This document shows positions 52,950 through 62,009 of a stretch of DNA of 64,000 nucleotides, piece by piece (within the stretch, counting starts at the first letter, position 1; each line of letters opens with the position of its first letter). The stretch covers positions 1-64,000 of the forward strand of contig JAIXTP010000013.1 in the NCBI GenBank assembly GCA_027483895.1, written 5' to 3'. The position numbers and the translations under genes are program-made. Below the pieces are notes generated by a model. It ran no database searches and had not been told where the DNA came from. It saw only the letters and a program-made list of their open reading frames with translations. This DNA is from Hyphomicrobiales bacterium. GTDB lineage: Bacteria; Pseudomonadota; Alphaproteobacteria; Rhizobiales; Beijerinckiaceae.

Positions 52950-53285
52950 TCAGCGGCAGATCTCGGTGGTCTCGCTGCCGTTGCCGTAGAACAGCTTCAC
53001 CCATTTCTCCTTGGCTTCGAAGCGGACGAGGATGTCGCGCGCGCCGCCGAAAGGAATCATGAGTGCGTGGACGAGAACGCCGTCTTCGTCGTCCTGCACC
53101 CTGACGATCTTGAAGTCCTTCCCGAAGGCGTCGTTCGACGTCTTCAGAAGTCGTGCATCGGTGTCGTAGTGCATCTTGTAGACGCTGTCCTTGCCCTTGC
53201 AGGTCATCGAGACCTCGCGTGCCTCCGCGCCGACCGCCGAGGCGATCAAGGCGAAAAAGGCGGGCAGCCACGGATTGCGTTTCAT
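52950..53285 (-). CDS. Small secreted hypothetical protein
   Basis: A 111-residue protein with signal peptide MKRNPWLPAFFALIASAVGAEA. The mature part has beta-rich composition and just two cysteines (VSMTCKGKD and the C-terminal TEICR), likely joined by a disulfide. GGAGGAG lies 11 bases before ATG 53285. Family not recognised; co-transcription with tupB, 111 bases downstream, is possible. Confidence 0.7.
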   Translation of the reverse strand: MKRNPWLPAFFALIASAVGAEAREVSMTCKGKDSVYKMHYDTDARLLKTSNDAFGKDFKIVRVQDDEDGVLVHALMIPFGGARDILVRFEAKEKWVKLFYGNGSETTEICR

Positions 53286-53794
53286 GGCGCTTTTTCTCCT
53301 CCCGTCGATACGCCTCGCCCTGCAATCCGCATGCCGCGCGCGGGGTTTGCGTGCATCGACAGAGCAAGAACAACCCTAGGTTTTGTCGCGGTCAAGCTCG
53401 CCCTGTTCGCCGGCGCGGACGCGAAGGGTTTTCGTCGGAACGGCCGACCTGCGACCCGCGCCGCGTCGGCGGGGCCGCCACGGATCGGCCCCGGCTCCTC
53501 TTGCGGGGATCGCTTCGTTTCGGATCGTGAATGTAACGGCCGAATGTATCCGAACGTTTCCGAACGATTGCTCCAAGTCGAAACGAAACGCCTTTCCGTG
53601 CAAGCGAATTATGCGTTTCGCCAAAAGCGTCAATACTGTTTCGGAGGGTCAGCAAGTCGAGCGATTACGGGTTATCTGCACTGATCGCGGGCATCAGGTC
53701 CACTTCGAGGTCCCAATCGGGGGTCAGGTTCGTCTCCATCAGCCGCCGCGGAAAGGCGGCCTCTTCGGAAACAGACGAACAGGGATCGTCCGCC
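53286..53794. other. Intergenic region before the GH16 gene
   Basis: No convincing gene in these 509 bases; frames here are short and lack ribosome sites. A stretch rich in TCCGAACG-type repeats occurs around 53548-53570 (TCCGAACGTTTCCGAACG). This may be part of the GH16 promoter. I see no tRNA or mobile element. Confidence 0.4.
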
Positions 53795-55990
53795 ATGACC
53801 ACCTACTCGACGACTTCGAACGCCCCCCGCGCCGGCATGCAGCTCAGCTTCGCCGACGAGTTCAACGGCACCGCGCGCCCCGACGATGCCGGCTCCGTCT
53901 GGAACACGGTGTTCCCCGGCAATCTCCGCTGGATCGGCACCAACAACGAGAAGCAGATCTATCTCGACCGCGACTTCCGCGCGCCGGACGGGTCCGCGGT
54001 TGCGATCGACCCGTTCTCGGTCGGCGACGGCACGCTGACCATCACCACGCGGCCCACGCCTGCGGCTCTCCTCGCCGACGTCTACAACCAGCCCTACACT
54101 TCGGGCATGATCAATTCGGCGGGCAATGCCGAGTTCAAATACGGCTATATCGAATTCCGCGCCGACTTCCCCGGCGGCAAGGGCCTGTGGCCCGCGCTGT
54201 GGATGCGCAGCACCGACTCGTCGGTGAAGAGCGAGATCGATCTCGTCGAACTGATCGGCCAGATGCCCAACTCGCTGTTCCAGACCGTCCATTCTTCCGA
54301 CGGCGTGGTCCACAAGGTGGTCCGCGAGCAGGTGACGGATCTCACGCAGGGCTTCCACAGCTACGGCGTCGACTGGCAGCAGGACAAGATCACCTTCTAT
54401 CTCGACGGCAAGGCCATGGGCTCGATGCTCACGCCGGAAAGCCTGAAGGTGCCGATGTATCTCATCGCCAACACCGCGGTGGGCGGCTGGGCGGGCAACC
54501 CCGACGGCACGACCGTGTGGCCCGCCGTGACCAAGATCGACTATGTCCGCGTCTGGCAGGATGCTGCCGATCTCGCCTCGAAGACGATCCAGGGCACCGC
54601 GAACGGCGAGAGCCTTGCGGGCAATGACGGCGCCGACGTGATCTATGGCGGGGGCGGCAACGACACGATCTTCGGCGCGGCCGGAAACGACAAGATCTAC
54701 GGCGGAGCGGGCAACGACCGCATCCTCGCAGGGATGGGCGACGACACGATCGACGGCGGCGGCGGGACGGACTTCCTCTCCGGCGGCATGGGCAACGACA
54801 CCTATATCGTGAACACCACCGGCGCGACGCTCTACGAGCAGGCGAACGGCGGCGTCGACACGATCGTGACGAGCTTCTCCTCCTACACGCTGACCGCGAT
54901 GTTCGAGAACCTGACCTATTCCGGCACCGGAGCCTTCCGCGGCGTCGGCAACGCCTCGAACAACGTCATCATCGGCAGCGCAGGGGCGGACACGCTCATC
55001 GCCTCGGGCGGCGACGACCGGCTGGAAGGCGGGGCGGGCAACGACAATCTCGATGCCGGCACGGGCAACGACACGCTGTGGGGCGGACAGGGCAACGACA
55101 CGCTGCGCGGCGGCGACGGACGCGACACCTTCGTGGTGAAGTCCGGCGACGGCGGCACCGACACGGTGATGGATTTCTCCGTCGCCAATGACCGGATCGA
55201 CGTGTCGGGCCTCGGCATCGCCTCGCTCTCCGACGCGCTTTCCGGAGCTTCGGGCAACAAGATCGTGCTCGGCGGCACGACGATGGTGCTCAACAACGTC
55301 GCCACGACGGCGCTCACGGCCGACAATTTCGTGTTCTACAAGGCGGCTCCGATCGTCGCGGTCGCCCCGATCGCCGGCAATGATCTGCTCGAAGGCACGG
55401 CCGGCGCCGACACGCTGGCGGGTGGTGCCGGCGACGACACCTACATCGTGAACGATGCCGGCGACGTGGTGGTGGAGAAGGTCGGTGCGGGCTTCGACAC
55501 GGTGAAGACGGCGCTGTCGAGCTACACGCTGGGCGGCCAGGTCGAGGCGCTGACCTATACCGGGACGGAGACCTTCCGCGGCGTCGGCAACGGGCTCGAC
55601 AACGTTCTGACCTCGCAGGGCGGCAATGCGGAGCTGATCGGCGGCGCCGGCCACGACACGCTCGTCGGCAGCGCCGGCAACGACCGGCTGGTCGGCGGCA
55701 TCGGCAACGACGTGCTCAAGGGCAACGGCGGCACCGACCTTCTGTTCGGCAATGACGGGGCGGACCTCTTCGTCTTCTCCTCCGCGCCGGGCAAGACGAC
55801 GGTGGCCGATTTCCAGACGGGCATCGACCATCTCGACGTGGCGGGGCTCGGCTTCACCTCCTTCGCCGACGTGCTCGCCCATGCGGTGCAGAGCGGCACC
55901 TCGACGGTCATCACGGCCGATGCGTCCCACGCGGTCGTCCTGCAGAACACCCAGATCGGCAGCCTCGCCGTCCACGACTTCGTGTTCTGA
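53795..55990 (+). CDS. GH16 glycoside hydrolase with RTX calcium-binding repeats
   Basis: A 731-residue secreted endoglycanase. Residues 15-260 form a GH16 jelly roll with catalytic motif EIDLVE (Glu147, Asp149, Glu152), plus GLWPALWM and YGVDWQQDKITFYLDG. Residues 270-731 hold RTX nonapeptides such as GGAGNDRIL, GGQGNDTL and GSAGNDRLVGG in three or four blocks, which bind calcium and indicate type I secretion (no N-terminal signal). The nearest known analogues are rhizobial exopolysaccharide depolymerases such as ExsH. The ribosome site is weak. No secretion genes are in the window. Confidence 0.9.
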   Translation: MTTYSTTSNAPRAGMQLSFADEFNGTARPDDAGSVWNTVFPGNLRWIGTNNEKQIYLDRDFRAPDGSAVAIDPFSVGDGTLTITTRPTPAALLADVYNQPYTSGMINSAGNAEFKYGYIEFRADFPGGKGLWPALWMRSTDSSVKSEIDLVELIGQMPNSLFQTVHSSDGVVHKVVREQVTDLTQGFHSYGVDWQQDKITFYLDGKAMGSMLTPESLKVPMYLIANTAVGGWAGNPDGTTVWPAVTKIDYVRVWQDAADLASKTIQGTANGESLAGNDGADVIYGGGGNDTIFGAAGNDKIYGGAGNDRILAGMGDDTIDGGGGTDFLSGGMGNDTYIVNTTGATLYEQANGGVDTIVTSFSSYTLTAMFENLTYSGTGAFRGVGNASNNVIIGSAGADTLIASGGDDRLEGGAGNDNLDAGTGNDTLWGGQGNDTLRGGDGRDTFVVKSGDGGTDTVMDFSVANDRIDVSGLGIASLSDALSGASGNKIVLGGTTMVLNNVATTALTADNFVFYKAAPIVAVAPIAGNDLLEGTAGADTLAGGAGDDTYIVNDAGDVVVEKVGAGFDTVKTALSSYTLGGQVEALTYTGTETFRGVGNGLDNVLTSQGGNAELIGGAGHDTLVGSAGNDRLVGGIGNDVLKGNGGTDLLFGNDGADLFVFSSAPGKTTVADFQTGIDHLDVAGLGFTSFADVLAHAVQSGTSTVITADASHAVVLQNTQIGSLAVHDFVF

Positions 55991-56066
55991 GTTCGAGAGA
56001 CCGGCAGCGCTGCGCGGAGCGATGTTTCCGCCGTCTCTCCGCTTCTCCCTGGCGCGAGGCCGAACG

Positions 56067-56097
56067 AACCCCCGGAGCGAAAGCTTCGGGGGTTTTC
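56067..56097 (+). terminator. Terminator after the GH16 gene
   Basis: The 12-bp stem AACCCCCGGAGC / GCTTCGGGGGTT (one G-U) is capped by a GAAA tetraloop and followed by TTTTC. Confidence 0.85.
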
Positions 56098-56175
56098 GCA
56101 TGCCGTTCCGTTCCGGCCCGTGTTATCCAAACCGAACCCGGCCTCGGCCGGTGCTTTCGAAGGGAGCGGACGGTC

Positions 56176-57321
56176 TTGTCATTGCCTCTGGAGGGACTTC
56201 TGGTCGTCGCGTTGGAGCAGGCCGTCGCCGCCCCGATGTGCACCTGCCGGCTGGCCGACGCGGGTGCGCGCGTCATCAAGATCGAAAAGCCGGAGGGCGA
56301 TTTCGCCCGCGGTTACGACGACGCGGCCAAGGGGCAGAGCTCCTATTTCGTCTGGCTCAATCGCGGCAAGGAATCGGTCGTCCTCGACCTCAAGACGGCC
56401 GCGGACAAGACGCTGCTCGAAGCGCTGCTCGCGCGCGCCGACGTGCTCGTGCAGAACCTGAAGCCCGGGGCGCTCGCGGGGCTCGGTTTCCCGATCGAGC
56501 GGCTCAGGCGCGATTTCCCCCGCCTCGTCATCGCCTCCGTTTCCGGCTACGGCGAGAGCGGGCCCTATGCGAAGCGGAAGGCCTATGACCTTCTGATCCA
56601 GGCCGAAGCGGGGCTCGCCTCGGTGACCGGCGGACCCGAACGCCCGGCCCGTGTCGGCGTCTCGGTGGTCGACATCGCGACGGGCATGAACGCCTATGAG
56701 GCCGTGCTGGAAGCGTTGCTCCAGCGCCACCGGACGGGCGAGGGGGCGGATCTCCGCATCTCCATGTTCGACTCGACCGCCGACTGGTCGGCGGTTCCGC
56801 TGCTGCAGCATGAAGGCGGGCAAACGCCGCGCAGGCTCGGGCTCGCGCATCCCTCGATCGCGCCCTATGGGGTCTTCTCGACCGCCGACGGCGCCGAGAT
56901 CCTCATCTCGACGCAGAGCGACCGCGAATGGCGGATTCTGGCGGCGGAGGTGATGGGCGATGCGATGCTCGCGGCCGAGCCGCGATTCGCGACGAATGTG
57001 GCGCGCGTGAAACTTCGCGAGGAGGTGGACGCGGCGGTCCAAGCCGTCTTCGGGCGGCTCGCGGCTGACGAGCTCGTCGAGCGATTGATGAAGCATGCGA
57101 TAGCCTTCGGTCGGGTGAACGACATGCAGGGCCTGTCGAAGCATCCGCATCTGCGCCGGATCGAGGTCGAGACGCCGGCCGGGCGCGTTTCGATGCCCGC
57201 GCCGCCGGTGCGCCGGCCGGGCGAGGAGCGGACCTACGGGCCCGTGCCCGCCGTCGGCGAACATACCGCCGCAGTCCGCGCCGAGTTTTCCGGCGCGCAG
57301 CAGGAGAGAAGCAGCCGATGA
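56176..57321 (+). CDS. CaiB/BaiF family CoA-transferase
   Basis: A 381-residue family III CoA-transferase. The N-terminus LPLEGLLVVALEQAVAAPMCTCRLADAGARVIKIE is characteristic, with the catalytic Asp in KAYDLLIQAEAGLASVTGGP. TTG 56176 is the likely start, with GGGAG 12 bases upstream. It transfers CoA between acids, so it would activate the substrate for the acyl-CoA dehydrogenase that overlaps it by 4 bases. Confidence 0.9.
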   Translation: MSLPLEGLLVVALEQAVAAPMCTCRLADAGARVIKIEKPEGDFARGYDDAAKGQSSYFVWLNRGKESVVLDLKTAADKTLLEALLARADVLVQNLKPGALAGLGFPIERLRRDFPRLVIASVSGYGESGPYAKRKAYDLLIQAEAGLASVTGGPERPARVGVSVVDIATGMNAYEAVLEALLQRHRTGEGADLRISMFDSTADWSAVPLLQHEGGQTPRRLGLAHPSIAPYGVFSTADGAEILISTQSDREWRILAAEVMGDAMLAAEPRFATNVARVKLREEVDAAVQAVFGRLAADELVERLMKHAIAFGRVNDMQGLSKHPHLRRIEVETPAGRVSMPAPPVRRPGEERTYGPVPAVGEHTAAVRAEFSGAQQERSSR

Positions 57322-58463
57322 CGGCCGAGACCTATCCCGAGATCCGCGAGGCCGTGCGACGCCTGTGCGGGCGCTTTCCCGCGGAGTATTGGCGCGCGCT
57401 CGACCGTGACTCCGCCTATCCGACGGATTTCGTGGCCGCTCTCACCGAAGCGGGCTGGCTCGCGACCCTGATCCCCGAGGAATACGGCGGGGCTGGTCTG
57501 CCGCTCTCGGCCGCGGCCGCGGTGCTGGAGGAAATCCAGCATTCGGGCGCCAACGGCGCGGCCTGCCACGCGCAGATGTACGTGATGGGCACCGTGCTGC
57601 GGCACGGCAGCGAAGAGCAGAAGCGACGCTGTCTCCCGAAGATCGCGGCGGGCGAATTGCGGCTTCAGGCCTTCGGCGTGACGGAGCCGACGAGCGGAAC
57701 CGACACGACCGCGCTGCGCACCTTCGCCCGGCGCGAGGGCGACCGCTACATCGTGAAGGGCCAGAAGATCTGGACGAGCCGGGCCGAACATTCGGACCTG
57801 ATGCTGCTTCTCGCCCGGACGACGCCGCGCGAGCAGGTCACCAAGAAGACGGACGGTCTTTCGGTCTTCATCGTCGACATGAGGTCGCCCGGCATCACGA
57901 TCCGTCCGATCCGGACCATGATGAACCACGCCACGACCGAGATCTTCCTCGACGAGGTGGAGGTGCCTGCGGAGAACCTCGTGGGCGAGGAGGGCAGGGG
58001 CTTCCGCTACATCCTTTCGGGGATGAACGCGGAGCGCATCCTGATCGCTGCCGAATGCGTCGGCGACGCGAAATGGTTCATCGACAAGGCGAGCGCCTAT
58101 GCGAAGGAGCGCTCCGTCTTCGGGCGTCCCATCGGGCAGAATCAGGGCATCCAATTCCCGATCGCCAAGAGCTATGCCGCGATGCGTGCCGCCGAGCTGA
58201 TGGTGCAGGACGCGCTGCGTCGCTACGAGGCGGGCGAGGACTGCGGGGCGGAGGCCAATATGGCGAAGATGCTCGCCGCGGACGCCTCGTGGGAGGCCGC
58301 GAACGCGTGCCTGCAGACGCATGGCGGCTTCGGCTTCGCCGAGGAATATGACGTGGAGCGCAAGTTCCGGGAGACGCGGCTCTACCAGGTGGCGCCCGTC
58401 TCGACCAATCTCGTCCTGTCCTATCTCGCCGAACACGTGCTCGGCATGCCCCGTTCCTATTGA
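57318..58463 (+). CDS. Acyl-CoA dehydrogenase
   Basis: A 381-residue FAD flavoenzyme. The AFGVTEPTSGTDTTALRTFA segment and QKIWTSRAEH bind FAD and substrate; RSVFGRPIGQNQGIQFPIAKSYA and QTHGGFGFAEEYDVERKFRETRLYQVAPVSTNLV are C-terminal hallmarks (only shortened here: QTHGGFGFAEEYDVERKFR). The catalytic base probably lies in the latter region. ATGA overlap with the CaiB gene. It makes the enoyl-CoA used by the following hydratase-like protein. Confidence 0.92.
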   Translation: MTAETYPEIREAVRRLCGRFPAEYWRALDRDSAYPTDFVAALTEAGWLATLIPEEYGGAGLPLSAAAAVLEEIQHSGANGAACHAQMYVMGTVLRHGSEEQKRRCLPKIAAGELRLQAFGVTEPTSGTDTTALRTFARREGDRYIVKGQKIWTSRAEHSDLMLLLARTTPREQVTKKTDGLSVFIVDMRSPGITIRPIRTMMNHATTEIFLDEVEVPAENLVGEEGRGFRYILSGMNAERILIAAECVGDAKWFIDKASAYAKERSVFGRPIGQNQGIQFPIAKSYAAMRAAELMVQDALRRYEAGEDCGAEANMAKMLAADASWEAANACLQTHGGFGFAEEYDVERKFRETRLYQVAPVSTNLVLSYLAEHVLGMPRSY

Positions 58464-58470
58464 GGCCCGC

Positions 58471-59307
58471 ATGACGGAGATCGACGTCGCCGCGCTGGCG
58501 GCATGGACCGGGCGCAGCATGGAAGCGGAAGACGTGGTGACGCCGCGCCTCGTCGAGGAATTCCGCGCGACCTTCGAGGACAGGCTCGCGCCGGTGCCGG
58601 ACGGAGCCGCGCCGCTCGCGCTGCATTGGTGCCTGGCGCCCGACGCGCCGAAGCTCTCGCGGATCGGGCCGGACGGACATGCCGCGAAGGGCGAGTTCCT
58701 GCCGCCGGTGCCGCTGCCGCGCCGGATGTGGGCGGGCGGGGAGGTGGAATTCATCGATCACCTCCGGGTCGGGGACCGCATCTCCCGCCGGAGCACCGTG
58801 GGAGACGTGGGGTTCAAGCAGGGGCGGACGGGGCCGCTCTGCTTCGTCGCGGTGCATCACGAGGTCTCCGGGCCCCGGGGCGTCGCGATCCGCGAACGGC
58901 ACGACATGGTCTATCGCGAGGCCGGAACCTCCGCGGCCGAGCCGCCGCCGGGACCGCCCATGGCCGGCGATCTCGACTGGACGGTCGAGGGCTCGCCCGT
59001 GCTGCTGTTCCGCTATTCCGCGATGACCTTCAACGGCCACCGCATCCATTACGACCTGCCTTACGTGACCGAGGTCGAAGGCTATGCGGGCCTGATCGTG
59101 CACGGCCCGGTACAGGCCACGCTGCTCATGCAGATGTCGGCCGTGCTCGGCGGGGCGCCGCCGCGTCGCTTCCGTTACCGAGCCGTGTCGCCCTTGATCG
59201 CGGGACGCAGCTTCCGGGTCCGGGGGCGCAGGACCGAGGCGGGGGTGCTTTGCCGGGTCGAGAATGCCGACGGCATCGTGACGATGGAGGCCGAGGCGTC
59301 GCGCTGA
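58471..59307 (+). CDS. MaoC/HTD2-type acyl-CoA hydratase (mesaconyl- or methylfumaryl-CoA type)
   Basis: A 278-residue double-hot-dog protein. The N-terminal half has PLALHWCLAPDAPKLSRIG and LPRRMWAGGEVEFIDHLRVGD; the C-terminal half has LLFRYSAMTFNGHRIHYDLPYV and EGYAGLIVHGPVQATLL, where the Asp/His pair of the hydratase motif lies. This layout matches 3-methylfumaryl-CoA or mesaconyl-C4-CoA hydratases, common in CaiB/acyl-CoA dehydrogenase operons. It starts 7 bases after the dehydrogenase stop. Confidence 0.85.
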   Translation: MTEIDVAALAAWTGRSMEAEDVVTPRLVEEFRATFEDRLAPVPDGAAPLALHWCLAPDAPKLSRIGPDGHAAKGEFLPPVPLPRRMWAGGEVEFIDHLRVGDRISRRSTVGDVGFKQGRTGPLCFVAVHHEVSGPRGVAIRERHDMVYREAGTSAAEPPPGPPMAGDLDWTVEGSPVLLFRYSAMTFNGHRIHYDLPYVTEVEGYAGLIVHGPVQATLLMQMSAVLGGAPPRRFRYRAVSPLIAGRSFRVRGRRTEAGVLCRVENADGIVTMEAEASR

Positions 59308-59372
59308 GGCTTCCGAATCCGCGCGGCCGCGCTAGGCTCCTCGCCAACAACACGAAAAGGCGAGGAAATCCC

Positions 59373-60146
59373 GTGCCGACCTTCATCGACATTTCCATTC
59401 CGATCACCAATGACGTGCCGGCCGATCCGGCCTTCATGCGCCCGCGCATCGACTACAAGACGCATGGCACGACCGCGGACGAGGTGATCGCCTTCTTTCC
59501 CGGCCTGACCCGCGACGACCTGCCCGACGGCGAGGGCTGGGCGATGGAGGTCGCGACGGTCTCGACCCACAACGGCACGCATGTCGATGCGCCTTGGCAC
59601 TATCACTCGACCATGGACGGCGGCGTGCGCGCCGCCACCATCGACGAACTGCCGCTCGACTGGTTCCACCGCCCGGGCGTGAAGCTCGATTTCCGGCATC
59701 TGCCGGACGGCCATCTCGTGACGCCTTCGGAGATCGACGCGGAGCTGGCCCGGATCGGCCATGAGCTGCAGCCCTTCGACATCGTGCTGATCAACACCGC
59801 CGCCGGGGCCCGCTACGGCTCTGAGAACTACATCCACAGCGGCTGCGGCGTGGGGCGCGAAGGCACGCTGCATCTGACGAGCAAGGGCGTCCGCGTGGTC
59901 GGCACCGACGGCTGGAGCTGGGACGCGCCGTTCAGCCACACCGCCAAGCGTTGGGCCGAGACGAAGGATCCCGCGATCATCTGGGAAGGGCACAAGGCCG
60001 GGCGCGACCGCGGCTATTGCCAGATCGAGAAGCTGCACGGCCTCGAACGGCTGCCGGCGAAGGGGTTCACCGTGTCGTGCTTCCCGGTGAAGATCAAAGG
60101 CGCGTCGGGCGGCTGGACGCGTGCGGTCGCGATCCTGCCGGACTGA
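59373..60146 (+). CDS. Cyclase-family (PF04199) hydrolase, kynurenine formamidase-like
   Basis: A 257-residue metal-dependent amidase or hydrolase. The zinc motif HNGTHVDAPWHYH (His-Gly-Thr-His-Asp and His) is diagnostic; later GVGREGTLHLTSKGVRVVGTDGWSWD fits the family. The start is GTG 59373 with GAGGAAA 8 bases upstream. It ends adjoining the convergent Cys-repeat gene. It is likely the final gene of the CoA operon, with unknown substrate. Confidence 0.87.
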   Translation: MPTFIDISIPITNDVPADPAFMRPRIDYKTHGTTADEVIAFFPGLTRDDLPDGEGWAMEVATVSTHNGTHVDAPWHYHSTMDGGVRAATIDELPLDWFHRPGVKLDFRHLPDGHLVTPSEIDAELARIGHELQPFDIVLINTAAGARYGSENYIHSGCGVGREGTLHLTSKGVRVVGTDGWSWDAPFSHTAKRWAETKDPAIIWEGHKAGRDRGYCQIEKLHGLERLPAKGFTVSCFPVKIKGASGGWTRAVAILPD

Positions 60147-60461
60147 TCAGCGGCTCTGCACGCAGTAGTCGCCGCTCGTGTGGTAGCCGGACGGGCAGGA
60201 GCCCGTCTTCGGCACCGCATGGCGCGCGTCTCGGCCGCCGAGGCAATAGGACCCGCTGGTGTGGTAGCCCGAGGGGCATGAGCCGACCTTGGGCACGGCG
60301 GGGCCGGCCGAGGAGCCGCTCGGAACGCAGTAACCGCCGCTGGTGTGATAGCCGGACGGGCAGGAGCCCGTCTTGGGCACCGCCTGCGCCGCCGCGGGCA
60401 GAAAGGCCGAGGCCGCGAGGAACGCGCCCGAGAGGAGAGTTGCGACGACGGAACGGACCAT
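60147..60461 (-). CDS. Secreted protein with three Cys-Tyr repeat units
   Basis: A 104-residue protein. Signal peptide (VVATLLSGAFLAASAFLPAAAQA), then three units of about 26 residues with core CPSGYHTSGxYC: TGSCPSGYHTSGGYC, VGSCPSGYHTSGSYC and TGSCPSGYHTSGDYC. Each unit has two cysteines, so three disulfides are likely. AGGAGG precedes ATG 60461. The function is unknown. Confidence 0.8.
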   Translation of the reverse strand: MVRSVVATLLSGAFLAASAFLPAAAQAVPKTGSCPSGYHTSGGYCVPSGSSAGPAVPKVGSCPSGYHTSGSYCLGGRDARHAVPKTGSCPSGYHTSGDYCVQSR

Positions 60462-60518
60462 GGATGCCTCCTGCGGTTGCGGCGGAGTTTATCCGGCCGT
60501 TTTCAGGCGGCAATCCGT

Positions 60519-61244
60519 TCAGGGACGGAGATAGAGCGCGAGACGGTCGGCGGCGTTGCGCAGATGCTCCTCCGCCGCGCTGCGCGCCCGGCCCGCATCG
60601 CCCGCCCGGATCGCTTCGAAGATGGCCTGATGCTCGTTCTGCACGAGCGCCGTGAGGCCCGCCTGGCCGCGGGCGGTGTTGGACCGCGCCGTGCGGATGA
60701 AGGTCCTGACGCGCCGGTCGAGAAAGTCGGACAGGTCGCGGAAGAACGGGTTCTTGGTCGCTTCCACGATCGCGCGGTGGAAGGAGACGTCCTCGTCCAC
60801 GCCCGGCTCCCCGCGGTCGATCGCCGCCTGCATGGCGTCGAGCTGGCCTTGGAGCGAGGCGAGATCCTCGTCCGTCCGGCGCAGGGCGGCGAGTTCGGTG
60901 GCCGAGGATTCGACGGCCATCAGAAGCTCGACGATGCCGCGGATCTCGTCGCGATCCGTAAAGTCCGAGACCTGCAGGCGGAAGACCGCCGGCGATCCGG
61001 ATTCGGCGACGAAGGCGCCGGCACCCTGCCGCGATACGACGACGCCGTCGTGCTTCAGCCGCCCGATCGCCTCTCGGACGATGGGGCGGCTCACGCCGTA
61101 GGTCTCGGCGATCTGCTGTTCCGTCGGCAGCTTTTCGCCGGGCTTGAATTGGCCCGACGCGATTTCGTCCGAAAGCTTCTGGGTGAGCACGTCGGCGAGG
61201 GAGGGGCCCCGGCCGATCAGAGACTGATGGTTGTTCGGAGCCAT
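60519..61244 (-). CDS. GntR/FadR-family (FCD) regulator
   Basis: A 241-residue repressor. Winged helix: SDEIASGQFKPGEKLPTEQQIAETYGVSRPIVREAIGRL (shortened: GVSRPIVREAIGRLKHDG). The FCD domain includes DVSFHRAIVEATKNPFFRDL and QNEHQAIFEAIRAGDAGRARS, the His/Asn metal-site residues. It is the last gene of the minus-strand qor-SDR operon and probably regulates that operon from its upstream region. Confidence 0.92.
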   Translation of the reverse strand: MAPNNHQSLIGRGPSLADVLTQKLSDEIASGQFKPGEKLPTEQQIAETYGVSRPIVREAIGRLKHDGVVVSRQGAGAFVAESGSPAVFRLQVSDFTDRDEIRGIVELLMAVESSATELAALRRTDEDLASLQGQLDAMQAAIDRGEPGVDEDVSFHRAIVEATKNPFFRDLSDFLDRRVRTFIRTARSNTARGQAGLTALVQNEHQAIFEAIRAGDAGRARSAAEEHLRNAADRLALYLRP

Positions 61245-61253
61245 CGGGGGATC

Positions 61254-62009
61254 TCAGCTCGCGATATGAAGGCCGCCGTTCACGTGCAGGCTGGTGCCCG
61301 TCATGAAGCCGGCGTCCGAGGAACACAGGAAGGCGATCACGGACGCGATCTCGTCGGGGCGTCCGAGCCGCTTCAGCGGCGTCTGCTCGATGAGGCGGGC
61401 GCCGCCCGCATTCATCTGCAGGAGGTTCTGCACCATCGGCCCGTCGATGAGCCCCGGAGAGACCGCGTTGACGCGGATCTTCGGTGCGAGTTCGAGGGCG
61501 AGCGAGCGCGAGAAGGTGAGCACCGCGCCCTTCGCCGCCGCATAATGCGCATGGGCGAAGCTGCCGCGATGCCCGGCCATCGAAGCGATGTTCACGATCG
61601 AGCCGCCTTCGCGCATGTGCGGGATGGCGGCGCGGCAGGTGTAGAACACGCCGTCGAGATTGATGTCGATCGAACGACGCCATTCCGCGTCGCTCATCTC
61701 GGCGACCAGCGCGTCGCGATAGAGCCCCGCCGAGGTCACCACGAAATCGATCGCGCCGAAGCGTTCGACGGCGGCCTTCGCCGCGCGCGCGGCGTCGTCC
61801 GGCTTCGCCGCGTCCTGCGCGAGGGGCAGAACGCGGGTCAGTCCCGGGTCGATATCGCGGGCCAGAGCCGTAGCGGCGGATTCGTCGAGATCGGTGACGA
61901 CGCAATTGGCGCCGCTTGCGAAGAAGCGCTCGGCGACGGCGCGCCCGATCGAGCCGACGGCGCCGGTGATGAGAAGCGTGCGGCCGGAGAAATCGTGCGT
62001 CGTCGTCAT
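61254..62009 (-). CDS. Short-chain dehydrogenase/reductase (SDR) 1
   Basis: A 251-residue Rossmann oxidoreductase: TGAVGSIGRAVAERF, NNAG-equivalent TSAG, IASMAGHRGSFAHAHYAAAKGAVLTFSRSLA (Ser, Tyr and Lys of the catalytic triad). The ATG at 62009 overlaps the previous stop (ATGA). It resembles 3-oxoacyl-ACP reductase or sugar-alcohol dehydrogenases. A gap of 9 bases separates it from the GntR gene. Confidence 0.88.
   Translation of the reverse strand: MTTTHDFSGRTLLITGAVGSIGRAVAERFFASGANCVVTDLDESAATALARDIDPGLTRVLPLAQDAAKPDDAARAAKAAVERFGAIDFVVTSAGLYRDALVAEMSDAEWRRSIDINLDGVFYTCRAAIPHMREGGSIVNIASMAGHRGSFAHAHYAAAKGAVLTFSRSLALELAPKIRVNAVSPGLIDGPMVQNLLQMNAGGARLIEQTPLKRLGRPDEIASVIAFLCSSDAGFMTGTSLHVNGGLHIAS

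Noticed and set aside
53376-53633. 85-codon minus-strand ORF before the GH16 gene
   Set aside because: No ribosome site and biased composition towards its end; not protein-like.
53672-56101. 809-codon minus-strand frame over the RTX gene
   Set aside because: Antisense shadow created by the repetitive, GC-biased RTX codons.
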